64,000 nucleotides of DNA from Branchiostoma floridae (taxonomy: Eukaryota; Chordata; Leptocardii; Amphioxiformes; Branchiostomatidae). Location of the stretch: positions 31,260,882-31,324,881 of the forward strand of contig NC_049982.1 of the NCBI RefSeq assembly GCF_000003815.2, in the 5' to 3' direction. The notes under the pieces are model-generated. The model saw nothing but the letters and a program-made list of their open reading frames with translations, was not told the origin of the DNA and made no database searches. Position numbers and translations under genes: made by a program. This document shows, piece after piece, positions 1-11,400 of this stretch. Positions within the stretch are counted from its first letter, which is position 1; each line of letters starts with the position of its first letter.

Positions 1-308
1 GTGTGTGTGTGCATGTGTGGGATAAGGGTATATGGGTATACACATGCGAGTGTGTGTGTGTGTGTGTGTTTGCCAGAGAGAGTGTGTGTGTGTGAGTGTG
101 TGTGTGTGTGTGTATACCTGTCTTATAGTCTGCGAGTGCCCGTCTATGTGTTTGTGTATGCGTGTGTGCCTGTCTGTGTATTTCTGTGTGATCCGTGCAC
201 GTTTGTCAGTGAGTGTTCGTCTGTGTGAATGTATATGTGTGTTTTTGTGCACGCGAGATTGAGACCTCGAGTCTCTCTGATGTCGCGTGTGCGTGCGTGT
301 GTGTGTGT

Positions 309-349
<41 letters not shown>

Positions 350-418
350 TAAATCTTTCCTCAGTTTTTGTGCGCGTGTGTTTGTGCGCTCGCGTCTGTC
401 TGTTGTGCGTGTGCGTGC

Positions 419-471
<53 letters not shown>

Positions 472-475
472 TAAA
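1..475. repeat. (GT)n microsatellite blocks
   Basis: Runs of GT with short interruptions fill about 1-115, 290-346 and 410-468. The last two blocks end in the same flank (taattaaatctttcctcag), so the repeat has been duplicated with its edge. Open frames here are only C/V repeats and are not genes. Confidence 0.95.
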
Positions 476-544
476 TCTTTCCTCAGTACCTTTTGCTTAC
501 AATTCTATTTTGGTTTTACTTAAGCTGGCTGAATGAGGCTACAA

Positions 545-662
545 TATACCCTATACAGTCGCTTCTTGCTCTGACATTCATCATACACTATATACAGTCG
601 CTTCTCTGTGTTTACAGAAGCAAGAGCGAACTACTATCCGGATGGTACCCAGGCTAGTTACA
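545..662. mobile_element. short foldback MITE with CCTGGGTACCATCCGG end, copy 1
   Basis: This stretch carries the phrases cagtcgcttct, ctgacattcat and gaactactatccggatgg, and ends in tacccaggctag. The same phrases occur at 20309-20463 and 48225-48384, where both inverted ends are present. Only the right end is clear in this copy. Confidence 0.6.
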
Positions 663-772
663 AGTCGCTAGGGGGCCCAAAATCTAATCGTTTCCAGGTC
701 TTATCAAGTCCTACCCATATACCGAATATCAATACTATCGATCCATCTGTTCCCGAGTTATGCTGGTCTTCT

Positions 773-910
<138 letters not shown>

Positions 911-1161
911 GCTACCCTTCTTGGCGAAGGTAATCACGTCTGGGCTTAGTTATGCACATCGAGACAATGGTAGAGACGAGAACTGTTTACAATTCAGGGG
1001 CCTTCAATATTCGTTACGCCTCTATTCTTTCTTAATTCATTAATGAGAAAATAATGGAAGGTCATAATATAGCCAGGCGCCGCGGACCAATCAGAAGGCC
1101 CCGTCTCACGTTGGTTATGACGCAGTAACATATACGAGATTTTGGCCAGGCCGGTTTGTTC

Positions 1162-1259
1162 GCTCCTTCTGATTGGTCAGAATGAATCGACACCGGCACC
1201 GGTCGATGCAAATCGACAACGGTGCCGGTGTCGATTCATTCTGGCCAATCAGTTGGAGC
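1162..1259. repeat. 98-bp foldback with 40-bp arms
   Basis: Arms 1162-1201 and 1220-1259 are inverted copies with about three mismatches, separated by 18 bases. Both contain gaatcgacaccggcaccg in opposite orientation. The whole could form a long hairpin or cruciform. A CCAAT-like gattgg/ccaatc lies in each arm. No coding function is visible. Confidence 0.85.
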
Positions 1260-1760
1260 AATACAAACAAGAAAATTAAGGAGTAGGCAGGCATTGGCCA
1301 ATCAAAAGGAGCGAAACATATGCCAGAACAGAGGGAATAAGTACAGACTGCAAGAGGGGGATGGGTCCTTCTGTTAACATTTGGTAATGATTTTTGTTGT
1401 TCTAAAATGCCAAAGACTACAGTGTTTCGAATACTTTCTGTGGAAATTTTGGTTTCAAAATGCAAAATGCAATCTGTAATCTTCTTACAAATGTATGTAC
1501 CAAAGAACAAATGCGAATTTTCAGAAATTCGACAACGTAATTCACACGTATAGAACCAAGAGATCTATGCATCATACAGGAGTTTGCAAGTTTGAGTAGG
1601 CTATATGATAATAACGTTAATGACCCGCCTGTTCTCGGTGTAAATGATGTCATAACGCCTGGTCCTTTGCTATAACCACCTCAAAAAAACACTCGGTTTC
1701 ATTCGGTGGTTATAAACCAATCTTATATATATATGTATATATATTTCATGTATTTCGGAA

Positions 1761-1871
<111 letters not shown>

Positions 1872-1955
1872 CTTCCCTAATACGTAAAATGTAATGGAAA
1901 TGATATATGTACTTACAATCAATTTGACATGAGGCTTTCGTCTTCTAATTTTCAG

Positions 1956-2071
1956 GTTAGCGTCTGCCTGGCTGGACAATTTCATCCACAACCCTCGTCG
2001 CAATTCGTACATCAAGAAGCTTCTGCGGAAAACACGAGGGAAGAACTTGACAAAACCCTTCACCAACCAAG
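1956..2071 (+). CDS. CHST exon: 3'-phosphate-binding segment
   Basis: The acceptor is ttttcag and the donor is gtatag. It enters with two bases of a codon supplied upstream and leaves with one base. The residues LASAWLDNFIHNP align with the SAY segment of CHST proteins, followed by basic KKLLRKTR. Confidence 0.8.
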
Positions 2072-3610
2072 GTATAGCGTTACAATGCTTATCTAGAAAA
2101 GCGCACATTCTAATTCTAAAATCTAGAAAGTAACATGGACTTCTAAAAAATCTAACCAGGCATTTGATTATTAATCTTCAATGAAGAAAACATACTATTT
2201 TTTGCCCCCTTTTATCTTTTTTTTTGCTCTTCCTTTGCTTCAAACGATGTCAGTTAGTACCTAGTACCTTACCCTGTGGTGTTTGTTTACATAGTGTAGC
2301 AAGTGATAGGACAGAACTTGAGGGGCTAGTCATATACTAGTATTATAAATGGATGTGTTTGAATAAGAATACGACTATCAACATGGTTACCAATGGTTTA
2401 GCAGACCCTTGTGGTGTTTGATTACACAATGTAGCAAACGGCAGGACAGAACTTGAGGGGCTGGTCGCCATATAAATAGATGTCTTCCAGTAAGAACAGA
2501 TAAGGCAGTAGTTTGTTAGGCTTGTCAATGTGAAGGTAAACAGTGTATCTTGGGCGGCAGATGTCATAATTCTCGTTGTTTATGTTTCAGGTCGGAACCT
2601 GGACCGGAACAAAAACGGATCTGTGGGTACCACAAGTGACGGCAAACCTCCAGTTCCCTTCCGAGATTTCGTCTGGGGTATCACTAACAAAGTCCGTTTA
2701 GATGTGCATTGGAAACCTTTAATTTCGTCAGTCTCTGTGCTCCATGTCAGGTATTTTCCGTACATTAAATCATACTGAATCTCCCGCGTTCTTCTACTTG
2801 TTACGTCATTTCCGGTTGGAGGCGCGCCCAGAGGCGGGTCGTTCTATCTATTGGTAGCCTCGTGATGGCAAGATCAAATTCCGTTTTTAACAGGCGAACA
2901 GTGTTTACCTCTCACATGTGTATATAGATTGTATAGTGATACCTTTGTTTGATTTAGTTCTAAAATGATGCATTGGGGTGTCTTATACACTCTAATTGTT
3001 TGTATATTTTGTCCTGTACATGCTATGGTTATATCTTAGGGGGTTGCAGATATAGCTTGTCATGTCACGAAGAAGTGGTGTATTATTATATAAGCCCGTA
3101 GCAGGTTGCTCTGGAACTGCCGGGGCATTTTCTATTTAAATAGTTATAGGAGGACAACTGAACAAATGAAAACATAATTATTTACATGATATTCGATGTG
3201 CAAGTGTGCAAGTACATGAGACAAAGATGTACATATTAATGAAAAAAAAAAGGTTAGACAAGTTATCACTTAATTTGCGTAGTTTTTAATTGTTTAAGCT
3301 CTGGTGATTTTTGTACCTATGTACTTAATCGCAGGTTGAATACGACTTCATCGCTCATACGGACACCCTGGTGGAAGACCTTCGTCTGTTCCTCCACAAG
3401 ATTGGTGTTGTAGGGAAGGACTACCTTCTCCCGACACAACACCCCTCACGGGTTAAAACAAACTTCGGTACCACCTTCCGAGAGGTCCCGACGAAGGACT
3501 TACGTCGCATCGGTGAAATCTACAAGCCGGACTTCCACACGTTTGGTTACTCTTTTGACGAAGACCTCGCTCTTATTGAGCACTTGAAACAAAATGGTTC
3601 AGTTCAGTGA
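1956..3610 (+). CDS. carbohydrate sulfotransferase (CHST8-14 type), last three coding exons
   Basis: Exons 1956-2071, 2591-2745 (end uncertain) and 3335-3610 code for the C-terminal part of a Golgi type II sulfotransferase that moves sulfate from PAPS to a glycan such as chondroitin or dermatan. Exon one begins after ttttcag with a split codon and reads LASAWLDNF, the place of the 3'-phosphate-binding segment RLVSAYR in CHST11. Exon two holds HWKPL, matching the HW motif. Exon three reads YDFIAHTDTLVEDLR and ends IYKPDFHTFGYSF before TGA, like the family end YKLDFxxFxY. The cysteine pair of the family CHPCHIHYD motif is replaced (SVSVLHVEYD). The donor giving the best protein join (gtcagg at 2746) is weak, and the stronger gtattt at 2751 would break the frame. 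Exons with the PAPS 5'-phosphate loop were not found and may lie outside the window. Confidence 0.85.
2270..2466 (+). repeat. 60-bp direct repeat in CHST intron
   Basis: About 60 bases at 2272-2331 recur at 2407-2466, both containing ggacagaacttgagggg. Unit divergence is moderate. Nothing shows a function. Confidence 0.7.
2591..2745 (+). CDS. CHST exon: central region
   Basis: The acceptor is tatgtttcag. It reads GRNLDRNKNG, then PPVPFRDFVWGI, then HWKPLISSVSVLH. Joining at 2745 gives LH-VEYD, which lines up with CHIHYD in CHST11. Joining at 2750 would throw exon three out of frame. Confidence 0.75.
3335..3610 (+). CDS. CHST terminal exon
   Basis: The acceptor is cttaatcgcag. It reads VEYDFIAHTDTLVEDL, later VPTKDLRRIGEIYKPDF, and stops at TGA 3608-3610. 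The length and ending fit the family C-terminus. Confidence 0.85.
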   Translation, partial: VEYDFIAHTDTLVEDLRLFLHKIGVVGKDYLLPTQHPSRVKTNFGTTFREVPTKDLRRIGEIYKPDFHTFGYSFDEDLALIEHLKQNGSVQ

Positions 3611-3841
3611 TTAATTTGTAAACTTTCGGTCCCTCCGAGTAGTTTATGGCCTGTACAACCGACCTATTTGTTGTGTTGGCAAAGAATATTTTAGGGAGCT
3701 GACCAGGGGATTAGTACTGCTATAGGCCGAAAAGCTTGAATTTAGTCCGGCTACTTGACTCAAAGGTTTTGTCTCTTTACTTCAGAAACCTTTAAGATAT
3801 TAATATATTTTGAACTTAAGTAAGATGGGTAAGATTAGGAC

Positions 3842-3847
3842 AATAAA
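3842..3847 (+). promoter_or_regulatory. candidate polyadenylation signal of the CHST gene
   Basis: AATAAA lies 232 bases after the CHST stop. It is the first such hexamer downstream on this strand that I noticed. Confidence 0.4.
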
Positions 3848-4129
3848 TGGAATAGAAATGTCTAATACAAGAACATTGTTTTTTTAGATTGCGTTTATTG
3901 GTAATATTATGTTATTTCAAACATTAACTATAAAAAAATGCCTGAATTTTTAGATTTACGTGGTAAGGAAGACTCGACAAATGACTGAACACAGAGAAAA
4001 CAGCATGCCAGGCAAGATATTCTTTATTAACTTCGCTCTAAAAACTTCTTTAGAATATTATGTTACGTCAGCAAAGGGTCAAAGATGCTTGGCAGTCGGT
4101 ATCGTCCGCCATGTATTAGGGTAACATCA

Positions 4130-4280
4130 TTAATATTTATAAGCAGGGTGGTCATCAGGAACTAAGGGTGACGGTTGAAAAAGCAGGACACATCCATACA
4201 CTGTCAGGCAGTTTGGCTGTTGGATGTCCCTGCGTAGGAGGATGAGTTTATTGAGCTGGGCCGTCCCTGCTCCTAGAACC
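4130..4280. repeat. dispersed repeat containing gatgtccctgcgtaggagga
   Basis: A block of about 130 bases matches segments at 35735-35830 and 35925-36000. All share ctaagggtgacggttga or its inverse together with the gatgtccctgcgta phrase. A shorter match is at 38985-39005. Class unknown. Confidence 0.65.
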
Positions 4281-5400
4281 TGGTTCTGAGAGCGCATCCT
4301 CTTTAGGATATACTTGCTCATTGAGCAGCATCTTTGTAAAATATGCACGTTTTCTTTTTTCTTTTTTTAAACGAGCGAAAATTGTTGCAGGCGGCTGGTG
4401 CCATTCATGTGATTAACCTTAAGTCAGTGAGGATATAAAAACGTCTAGTCTGTTGTGAAGTGTAACATAAAGTAATTCATTTCATATAACAACGAAAATT
4501 TGTCTATACCATCATTAAACCTCTCAAGACTGGGCTTTTTTTTTTGGCATTCCCTTGCCTGGATAGGGGTTGGTCAGGGGGGGGGGGGTTCATTCGGCCC
4601 TCTTCATAATTTCGAAACTACTCACTGTACGAGCACTAAATTCGCAGGGGGTGATGTGCTTATTAAGTTTTATAATTCCTGAAACTTCGAATTCGGTATC
4701 ATTAAGGGTTCTTTACCAATAGTTAAGTCTTCTAAGACTTTTGTTGTTTTAGGTGGTTACAAAGATGTCAAAATAACGTCATAGAATTAATTACATGTAT
4801 TTTAGCTATCACTTTCAATCTCCCATCTTACATCATCAACTTTAAATGCCTGGAGATATATGAATGTTTTTGTAACATCAAGTTGTGACAAAATCCGAGT
4901 GAAAACAAACTAATAAACTTATTATACTTTTTGTCATGATATGGTCGGTCACCTTCAATCTTGACCAAATACGTCATCACATGAAATATGAACATCTGAC
5001 TGCGATGCTGATTTTTTTTCTGAATAAACTATCTAAATTATATCAAAGTTACATTGAAATATGAAAACAAGTGTAGCTTCCGTGTACAGCAGTGTACCAA
5101 GATCTACCATCTGTCAATAACATAATACAACAGCGCAGAATAAAAAAAAAGTTCGTCACTGTATCAGACACATTAAAATCCCTGTATACCATCTTGCACT
5201 CTAGGAGCCTACTACTAAAATGAAAAAGAGTGGAGGAACCAATTAGACAATCTACGTAGTGACAAGAACCTAAAAGATACTAAAGAGCTACCAAGGGCTG
5301 TGGAGGACCACGTGCTGTGGAGGAGAACTAAGTCCATGTAAGTCTACAAGCTCGTTGACAAAATAAAGGATAGCAAAACATACTGAGTAGTTTTATAATA
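4281..5400. other. non-coding stretch, no gene seen
   Basis: AT-rich sequence with a G13 run near 4576-4588 and short poly-T or poly-A tracts. Short open frames lack splice signals or recognisable protein. Confidence 0.6.
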
Positions 5401-5407
5401 CGTTGTG

Positions 5408-5893
5408 CACTACCAAAAATGCCTTTTCTTGTTTATCTTTTTTCACTTCCTCAAATAGATTTTTTCTTCCAGGAAGAAAATTATTCTGTCCCCAAGAAAC
5501 CTTAGAAAAATGTGCTTGTCCATGGGGCAAGCACATTTTTGCTTGTCAAGTTTTTGAGAAAATTTGAGATTTGTTTTCTTGCATTTCCAAAAGTGCTTTT
5601 CCTTGTTTATCTTGTTTTGCTTCCTCACAGAAAATTTATCATCCAGGAAGAAAAAAATTCTTGTATTTCTTAAGAGATGAATCTGGTTAGAAAAAAATAA
5701 GAATTTGTAGAATTCTTTTCTTGCATTATAAGATAAAAATAAGAAAATTTTGCTTAAATGTCTAAAAAAAGATTTTTGGTTTCTCGTTTTGCTTGAATTT
5801 TATTCTACATTTTCTTCCTGCAAGAATATTTTTCTTCATATAAGAATTGTCCTTGGGGTAAGCAAAATAAGAAAAAATAATTTTTGGTAGTGT
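5408..5893. mobile_element. MITE-like element with cactaccaaaaat ends
   Basis: The ends are inverted: cactaccaaaaatgcctttt on the left and aatttttggtagtg on the right. The inside has repeated modules such as cttgtttatctt and ccaggaagaaaa. A related fragment lies at 22235-22400. No transposase is seen. Confidence 0.7.
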
Positions 5894-6570
5894 GTCTCCA
5901 TCTAGTGCAAAAGGAATAAGGTATGCAATGATCATCAATAATTTGAATTGGAAAAAGAATAGTTTTCCATGCAGAGAAAAGGTTGTCTTAATTTTCGAAT
6001 ATGTTCCTAGTCTATTAAAGTTTCTTATCTTTTGTCTCCAGTTTGAAAGAAATTTGTCCTTCAGGCGTTCTTTCAATATGTTTTCCAAAATAATCTACAG
6101 AAACTAATAAATAATTCATGAAATCTTGCCTCATTAGACTAAGTACTCGTCGAGCTGTGGGCTCAAAAGTCCGTCATCAATCTAACACGTACATATCACA
6201 TTTTAGCTTGTAGACAATTTCATTATTTTTTCTTTGAACAAAAGTAAAAGCCGTTTTAAAAGCAATGTTTTTCTTTCATCCACACTTATTCAGACATTAT
6301 GAATTCTGATGTAACGCCCACTCACACCAGGTGAGCTCCATTGTTGTTTATTACTCGAAAGACGTTGAGCCTTACTGGATTTCAAACTTATCCTCACACG
6401 AAGATATGGATTCAGGTAGGTACAACCGTCCTACTTTTTTTGAATGACGACAGCGTCAAAATACTCTCTATGTCCCTCCGTATGGCCATTCACGCAGGAA
6501 ACTGACCATTTAGTGACCAAGAAAAAAACATTTGCCAGATCACTAGCCTGATTTAATCGCGCTTCTCAGG

Positions 6571-6604
6571 CCCGTCATACTGCCGCGCCGATCAGTATGA
6601 CGGG
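6571..6604. repeat. perfect 12-bp hairpin
   Basis: cccgtcatactg and cagtatgacggg are perfect inverses around a 10-base GC-rich loop. The surroundings (tcactagcctgat ... gactaccagatcac) suggest it is the centre of a small foldback element. Confidence 0.75.
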
Positions 6605-6904
6605 CGGGGAGGAGTCTACAAGCTCCGGATAGCGGAGTTTGCGTTACACAGACTACCAGATCACAAATGGTCACTAAAACTCCCTACTTTGAAACAAATT
6701 TGTTGGCAACAATGGCAACCATAGTGAACATTGAAAGATCAGTAAGAAATCATTACAATACGTACCTTCATGTGATGACACTAAAACATCTGTCAATTTT
6801 CTGTCTTCGTATTATGTTAAGATGGATTTTACTTTTTTGACATATAAAATGAAAGTATTTCATGTCTCAATCAAGCAACCAATCAGCAAAGGGCAATGTC
6901 CTCC

Positions 6905-7085
6905 AACATAGTCAACTAAAAAAAATGGATATTAACTTCCGGACGTTTCGCGTGACATCCATCGCCCTTCTTCAGCGTCACTAGAATGACAGTTTTTCTA
7001 GTTTGCCGCACTTGTATGGAATTGTTCATTCTAGTGACGCTGAAGAAGAGTGATGGATGTCACTCGAAACTCGTAAATATCCGTT
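6905..7085. mobile_element. foldback element with two inverted hammerhead-like hairpins
   Basis: Left and right parts are inverted copies around 6995-7020. Each holds the phrase ctgaagaag, then a short hairpin, then gaaac (minus strand 6945-6975, plus strand 7040-7070). In the right copy GAGTGA pairs perfectly with TCACTC around a six-base loop. Confidence 0.65.
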
Positions 7086-7848
7086 TTTTATCCAGTTGTA
7101 GAGATTGTATTGTGTTTGAATATTGTTTACCTAGATGTCTAACCTTCATAAAAGTAGTCAATTCATTTTTTTTCAATGGAAAAGTAATATACAGACAGTG
7201 CGTTGGTCCTCTTGAACACTACTTATAAAGCATAATCAAAATATGATGCAAGAAATACAAATACAGTGTTTTGCATCGTCAAACTGTATATTTTGGGCTA
7301 AAGTCTTTTTAAAAACAGTGCTAGAGTTCTGCTGATGACATTAGTCGAAGGTATCACATGCAACGTAATTTAGATAACTCTCTTCATTTTCGCAATTACA
7401 TTGAATAAATGTGATTATGTTAATCACCACCTTAGGTATATACATGCCCAAAACTATGACAATTTAAGAACCCATACTCAAGTAATCCCCTTCTTTTGGG
7501 ACTATTTGTTGGATTGAAATGAAGTTGCCTTTACTGAGCTATGGATTCCATTGATGATACTTTTACGTATTAGTTTACTGTACGAATGATATTAACGTCC
7601 ATAATAACAGGATCTAACTATTGCAGACATAGAATCTTCCTTTGAAATGTGTGAAAAGTGAATTGGAATGGACCAAATTTGACATATAGAATACGTCTAT
7701 GCATTATTAATTTTGACGTAGTTGTTTATAAAAAGCTAGTAGTCTTCTTTGTAACTTACTTACATCCGAACTTTGCTGAACATATCAATTTAAACTGCAA
7801 AGACAAAAGCAACTTGAACTAGAATTAGTCGATTATCAGGTAATAAGA

Positions 7849-8016
7849 TACGCCAATAAGCAGTTACTCAAGCAGCTGGATATGATTTTGGAAACGGTAC
7901 TGAAGACGTTTCAACTAGCATTCAAACGTTTACTTGCGAAAACTAGTGGATGCTAGTTGAAACGTCTGGCCGTTTCCCAAACCATATCCTATTGCTTGAG
8001 CAACTGCTTTTTGGCG
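7849..8016. mobile_element. foldback element, gcaactgctt ends
   Basis: Left part gccaataagcagttactcaa and right part ttgagcaactgctttttggc are inverted. Inside, gaaacg and cgtttc motifs and an actagcatt/gatgctagt pair also mirror each other. A degenerate relative is at 41655-41750. Confidence 0.7.
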
Positions 8017-8272
8017 TTGAACTAGAATTCTTTTACAGAAGGTTCCTGTTAACATCACATTACTGAAACTTATAGTCGTCAACAATAATTCAATTAATGT
8101 CAGTTTGTCTAGAAAAGAATCACGAGTTTAGAATGTATGATTCTGTCCTTGTGTAATAATAAGTATAGATCTGATCCAATGACAATGTAATATCTTCCTT
8201 TGCATTCCATGCTATTAGTCGCCACATGCACTATCCTGTCATTCTTAACTACAAATCTGCTATCAGACGCAG

Positions 8273-8470
8273 GTTCTTTCAAAGACGAAGAAAACAAAGA
8301 AGGATCCCCTGGAACCTGTGAGAACCATGATGATCCCGACAGCGACGTGGGACACCACACTGATGAAGAGGAAATCACCAACCTACAACAGGCTACTCGA
8401 CACGGTGGACAGCCAACAGCAGAAGATGCAGACAACATTGCCGGCTTCGAGAACCCGATGTACAACGGAG
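8273..8470 (+). CDS. cytoplasmic exon with NPMY motif, copy A
   Basis: The acceptor is cagacgcag and the donor is gtgcgt, phase 1-1, 198 bases. It reads SFKDEENKEG, then HTDEEEITNLQQATRHGGQP, AEDADN, and ends GFENPMYNG. NPxY is a known endocytosis and PTB-binding signal. The exon is a paralogue of 11949-12200 and can be skipped without changing the frame. Confidence 0.75.
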
Positions 8471-11400
8471 GTGCGTTTTGTTGTTCGCATTAATTTCCAT
8501 TTCCTCCCCCCCCCCATCTCTCTCTCTCGAGCTCTCTCCCTGTTTGTCGCTCCCACCCCCTCTCTCTGTCTCTCTCTGCCTCTCTCCGTCTGTCTCTGCC
8601 TCTGTCCCTCTCTCTCTCTCTGTGTCTCTGTCTGTCTCTCTGTCTGTCTGTCTCTCTCTGTCTCTGTCTCTCTCTGTATGTGCGTTCGCGTGTTTTCGGA
8701 CAGTACTGTAAAAAGTTGCTACATTTGTATTTTTGGATAGACATATTCTTTTCTGTGAATTTCAACAACTTGTCTTGAAATGTTCTTTGCTATACGGACA
8801 CGAAAGCATCTAACTACAGAAAACTCAGACCGTTCCTTTGAGTTTGAAATGTAAGATCGTCTTGATTAGCGGTGCAAACAGGCCTGATAAAAGGGGGTTG
8901 CCGTAACATCAAAATGACAGATTTAACAACAACAACAACTAACTACATGGGCTCCTAAACAATAACTGGAGACAACCTCAGTGCAAATGTATCTAAAGTA
9001 AGTCGGAATGGGCAAAAATGACATCTAGAATAGATATTTGTTACTAAACAGTGGTACCTTTTTTTCGTACCTAGCTGTCACAGGCCTTTCAAAAACACCT
9101 TACCAAGGACAGAAACCAAATTAAATTCGTAGAATTCTTTTTTCAAAACACGTTTGGCATAAGATCACTAAGACTAATTTCACAACTTATATTCGAAAAC
9201 AACAATTCCAAGTAATTGGTCTGGAGAATAAGTCAGAAAAAACGTGCTATGATGAGAATTGCTTTAACGTCTTACATAATATTCAAATCATAAAAACAAG
9301 ACTGTAAGAAAATCCACTTTCGTCACTGTGCAGTCGCTCAGTTCTCTGTTCTATACATTCGACTTGCTGTTTTTCCCCTTAAATTTGTCATGTAACTTGT
9401 CTACAATAAACATATTTATCATGCCACTTTATTATCGTAAATCATAGAATATTGAGACACCTTAATATATGAGATGTAAGACATCAATAGCTATATTATA
9501 TTGAAACTGCATATATCGAAAAATTCATCTCTGTGGGACACGTGTTTTTTTACCTTTGAAATCCAAGCAGGTTTTCTTTTTTTTCGTTACTGAGGTGGAG
9601 GAATGGATAAGTTACGTATTCAGCTATGAGTCCAAATGCCTGTAATACCTCGCCACACTTAACCGCTGTGAAAGAGAAACTGTTTGGGACTCAAAGATTA
9701 CAATTAAAATGCAACCTATGGAGAAATCTATCATTATACATGACTTTATGTGATTTCAGCTTTCTCCATTAATTGTAAGTTGGTCCGATCTGGAGGAACT
9801 TATCTTCTGTGATCTTCTGTCGGACAGACTTCCAGAATTGTGGGGGTCATTTTGAAATCAACTTAATCGCTCATAAACATCTGAACAACAAAATGAGATA
9901 TTTCAAGAAGATATAGGCAAAAGTGTGATTTGACGACAAACTTCACCCAAAAAATCAAAATACAGTAGAAGCCGCTTAATTGCACGGCCTATTTGCCAGT
10001 GAATTTCGTGCAATTATCCGGATGGTGGAATAATGCGAAGCTATCTAATTAGGCCGTACAGGTTTGGGATTTGGGGATTCAGTGCAGTTAACAGAAGTGT
10101 GCGGTAATCCGTTGTGCAATTAACTGGCTTCTACTTATAGTTCTTTACGAATAGAATTGTTGATAATACTGTTAAGAGCACAGAGACAGTGTCGTCCTAG
10201 TGGGAAGGGTGTATTATATTGGTGCCCATTTGGTGCTCGCTGCTGCGCGCCCTCTTGACGCTCGTTGCGTGCTCTCTTGACGCTCGTTGCGTGCTCTCTT
10301 GACGCTCGTTGCGTGCTCTCTTGACGCTCGTTGCGTGCTCTCTTGATGCTCGTTGCGTACTCTATTGGCGCTCCCTGCACTCATCGTTGGATCCGCCATC
10401 CCCGGCGCTCGCACGGAGACAGTTTGACCCGGTTCAAACCAGTCGCGGAGGTGATGGCGACCACGGCGCTCCCAGTACGCGCTTTGCACGCTCCCATGGT
10501 GACCTCGGCGATCCCACCGTCCTAGTGGATAGGTGCTCTAACGAATTATCATTATGGTATTTAATCAATAGTGTTGCTATAATAGAATACATTCTTCTTC
10601 TCATGAGCTTAGAACGTGACAATAAGTATAGATCTATAGATCTAATTCAATATAACAGATTCACAGACACATGCACATCGTGTTGTTATTAGATACAATT
10701 TAGTGTCATTTTTTTAAATGTAACATCGTCGTGTGGCGTCGTCTGTGGCGCCATGGCGTAAAGGTGGGCTCCCACTGCACTCGCGTCACGCTTGCGTCGC
10801 TTCGGGGTTCGTTCATTGTGTCACTGTTGTGTTATTTTCGCCGATTTTCTGTTGCGCTCCCACTGACATGCGTCACTGTTGCGTTTCTAGACTAAATGGA
10901 CAGGTTATCGGAAGTCGCAGCGTTGTCAATGTATGAAAAATCACTATAAAATGATGAAAATGCCTAAGAATGAGATTTATAATGAAATAATTTCCCTTGT
11001 GATGATGCTTATGCTTATGAATGTTACTTATGTTATATGATAACCTTGAAAGACTTTTACAGTAAAGAAACCCAAATGAACGGACACGAACCATATACCA
11101 GATTTGACTCCATCGCTTATGTGTTTTCCAACAAGTATGTGTAATGGTGTGTGTTAATTTTCATATTTCACAAATGAAAAATCTTGATATTTCCTACGTT
11201 TTAATAGGAAATAGACAAAATATAACAGCGATACTGTTGAAGGTATGTTGGCGTCACTGTTGTGTCACTGCTGTGTTACTCTTGGGTCACTGTTGTAACT
11301 GAAAAACTGCTGTAAAATGATATCCAAAATGTATCCAAAATAGCTTTTCAATAATAAAATGATGTTTACTTTTGATACTTGGTGCAAAATAGACAAAATA

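Noticed and set aside
8318-8768. Frames with Ser/Leu or Arg/Glu/Asp repeats
   Set aside because: They are translations of the CT-rich microsatellite and of the other frames of the NPMY exon.
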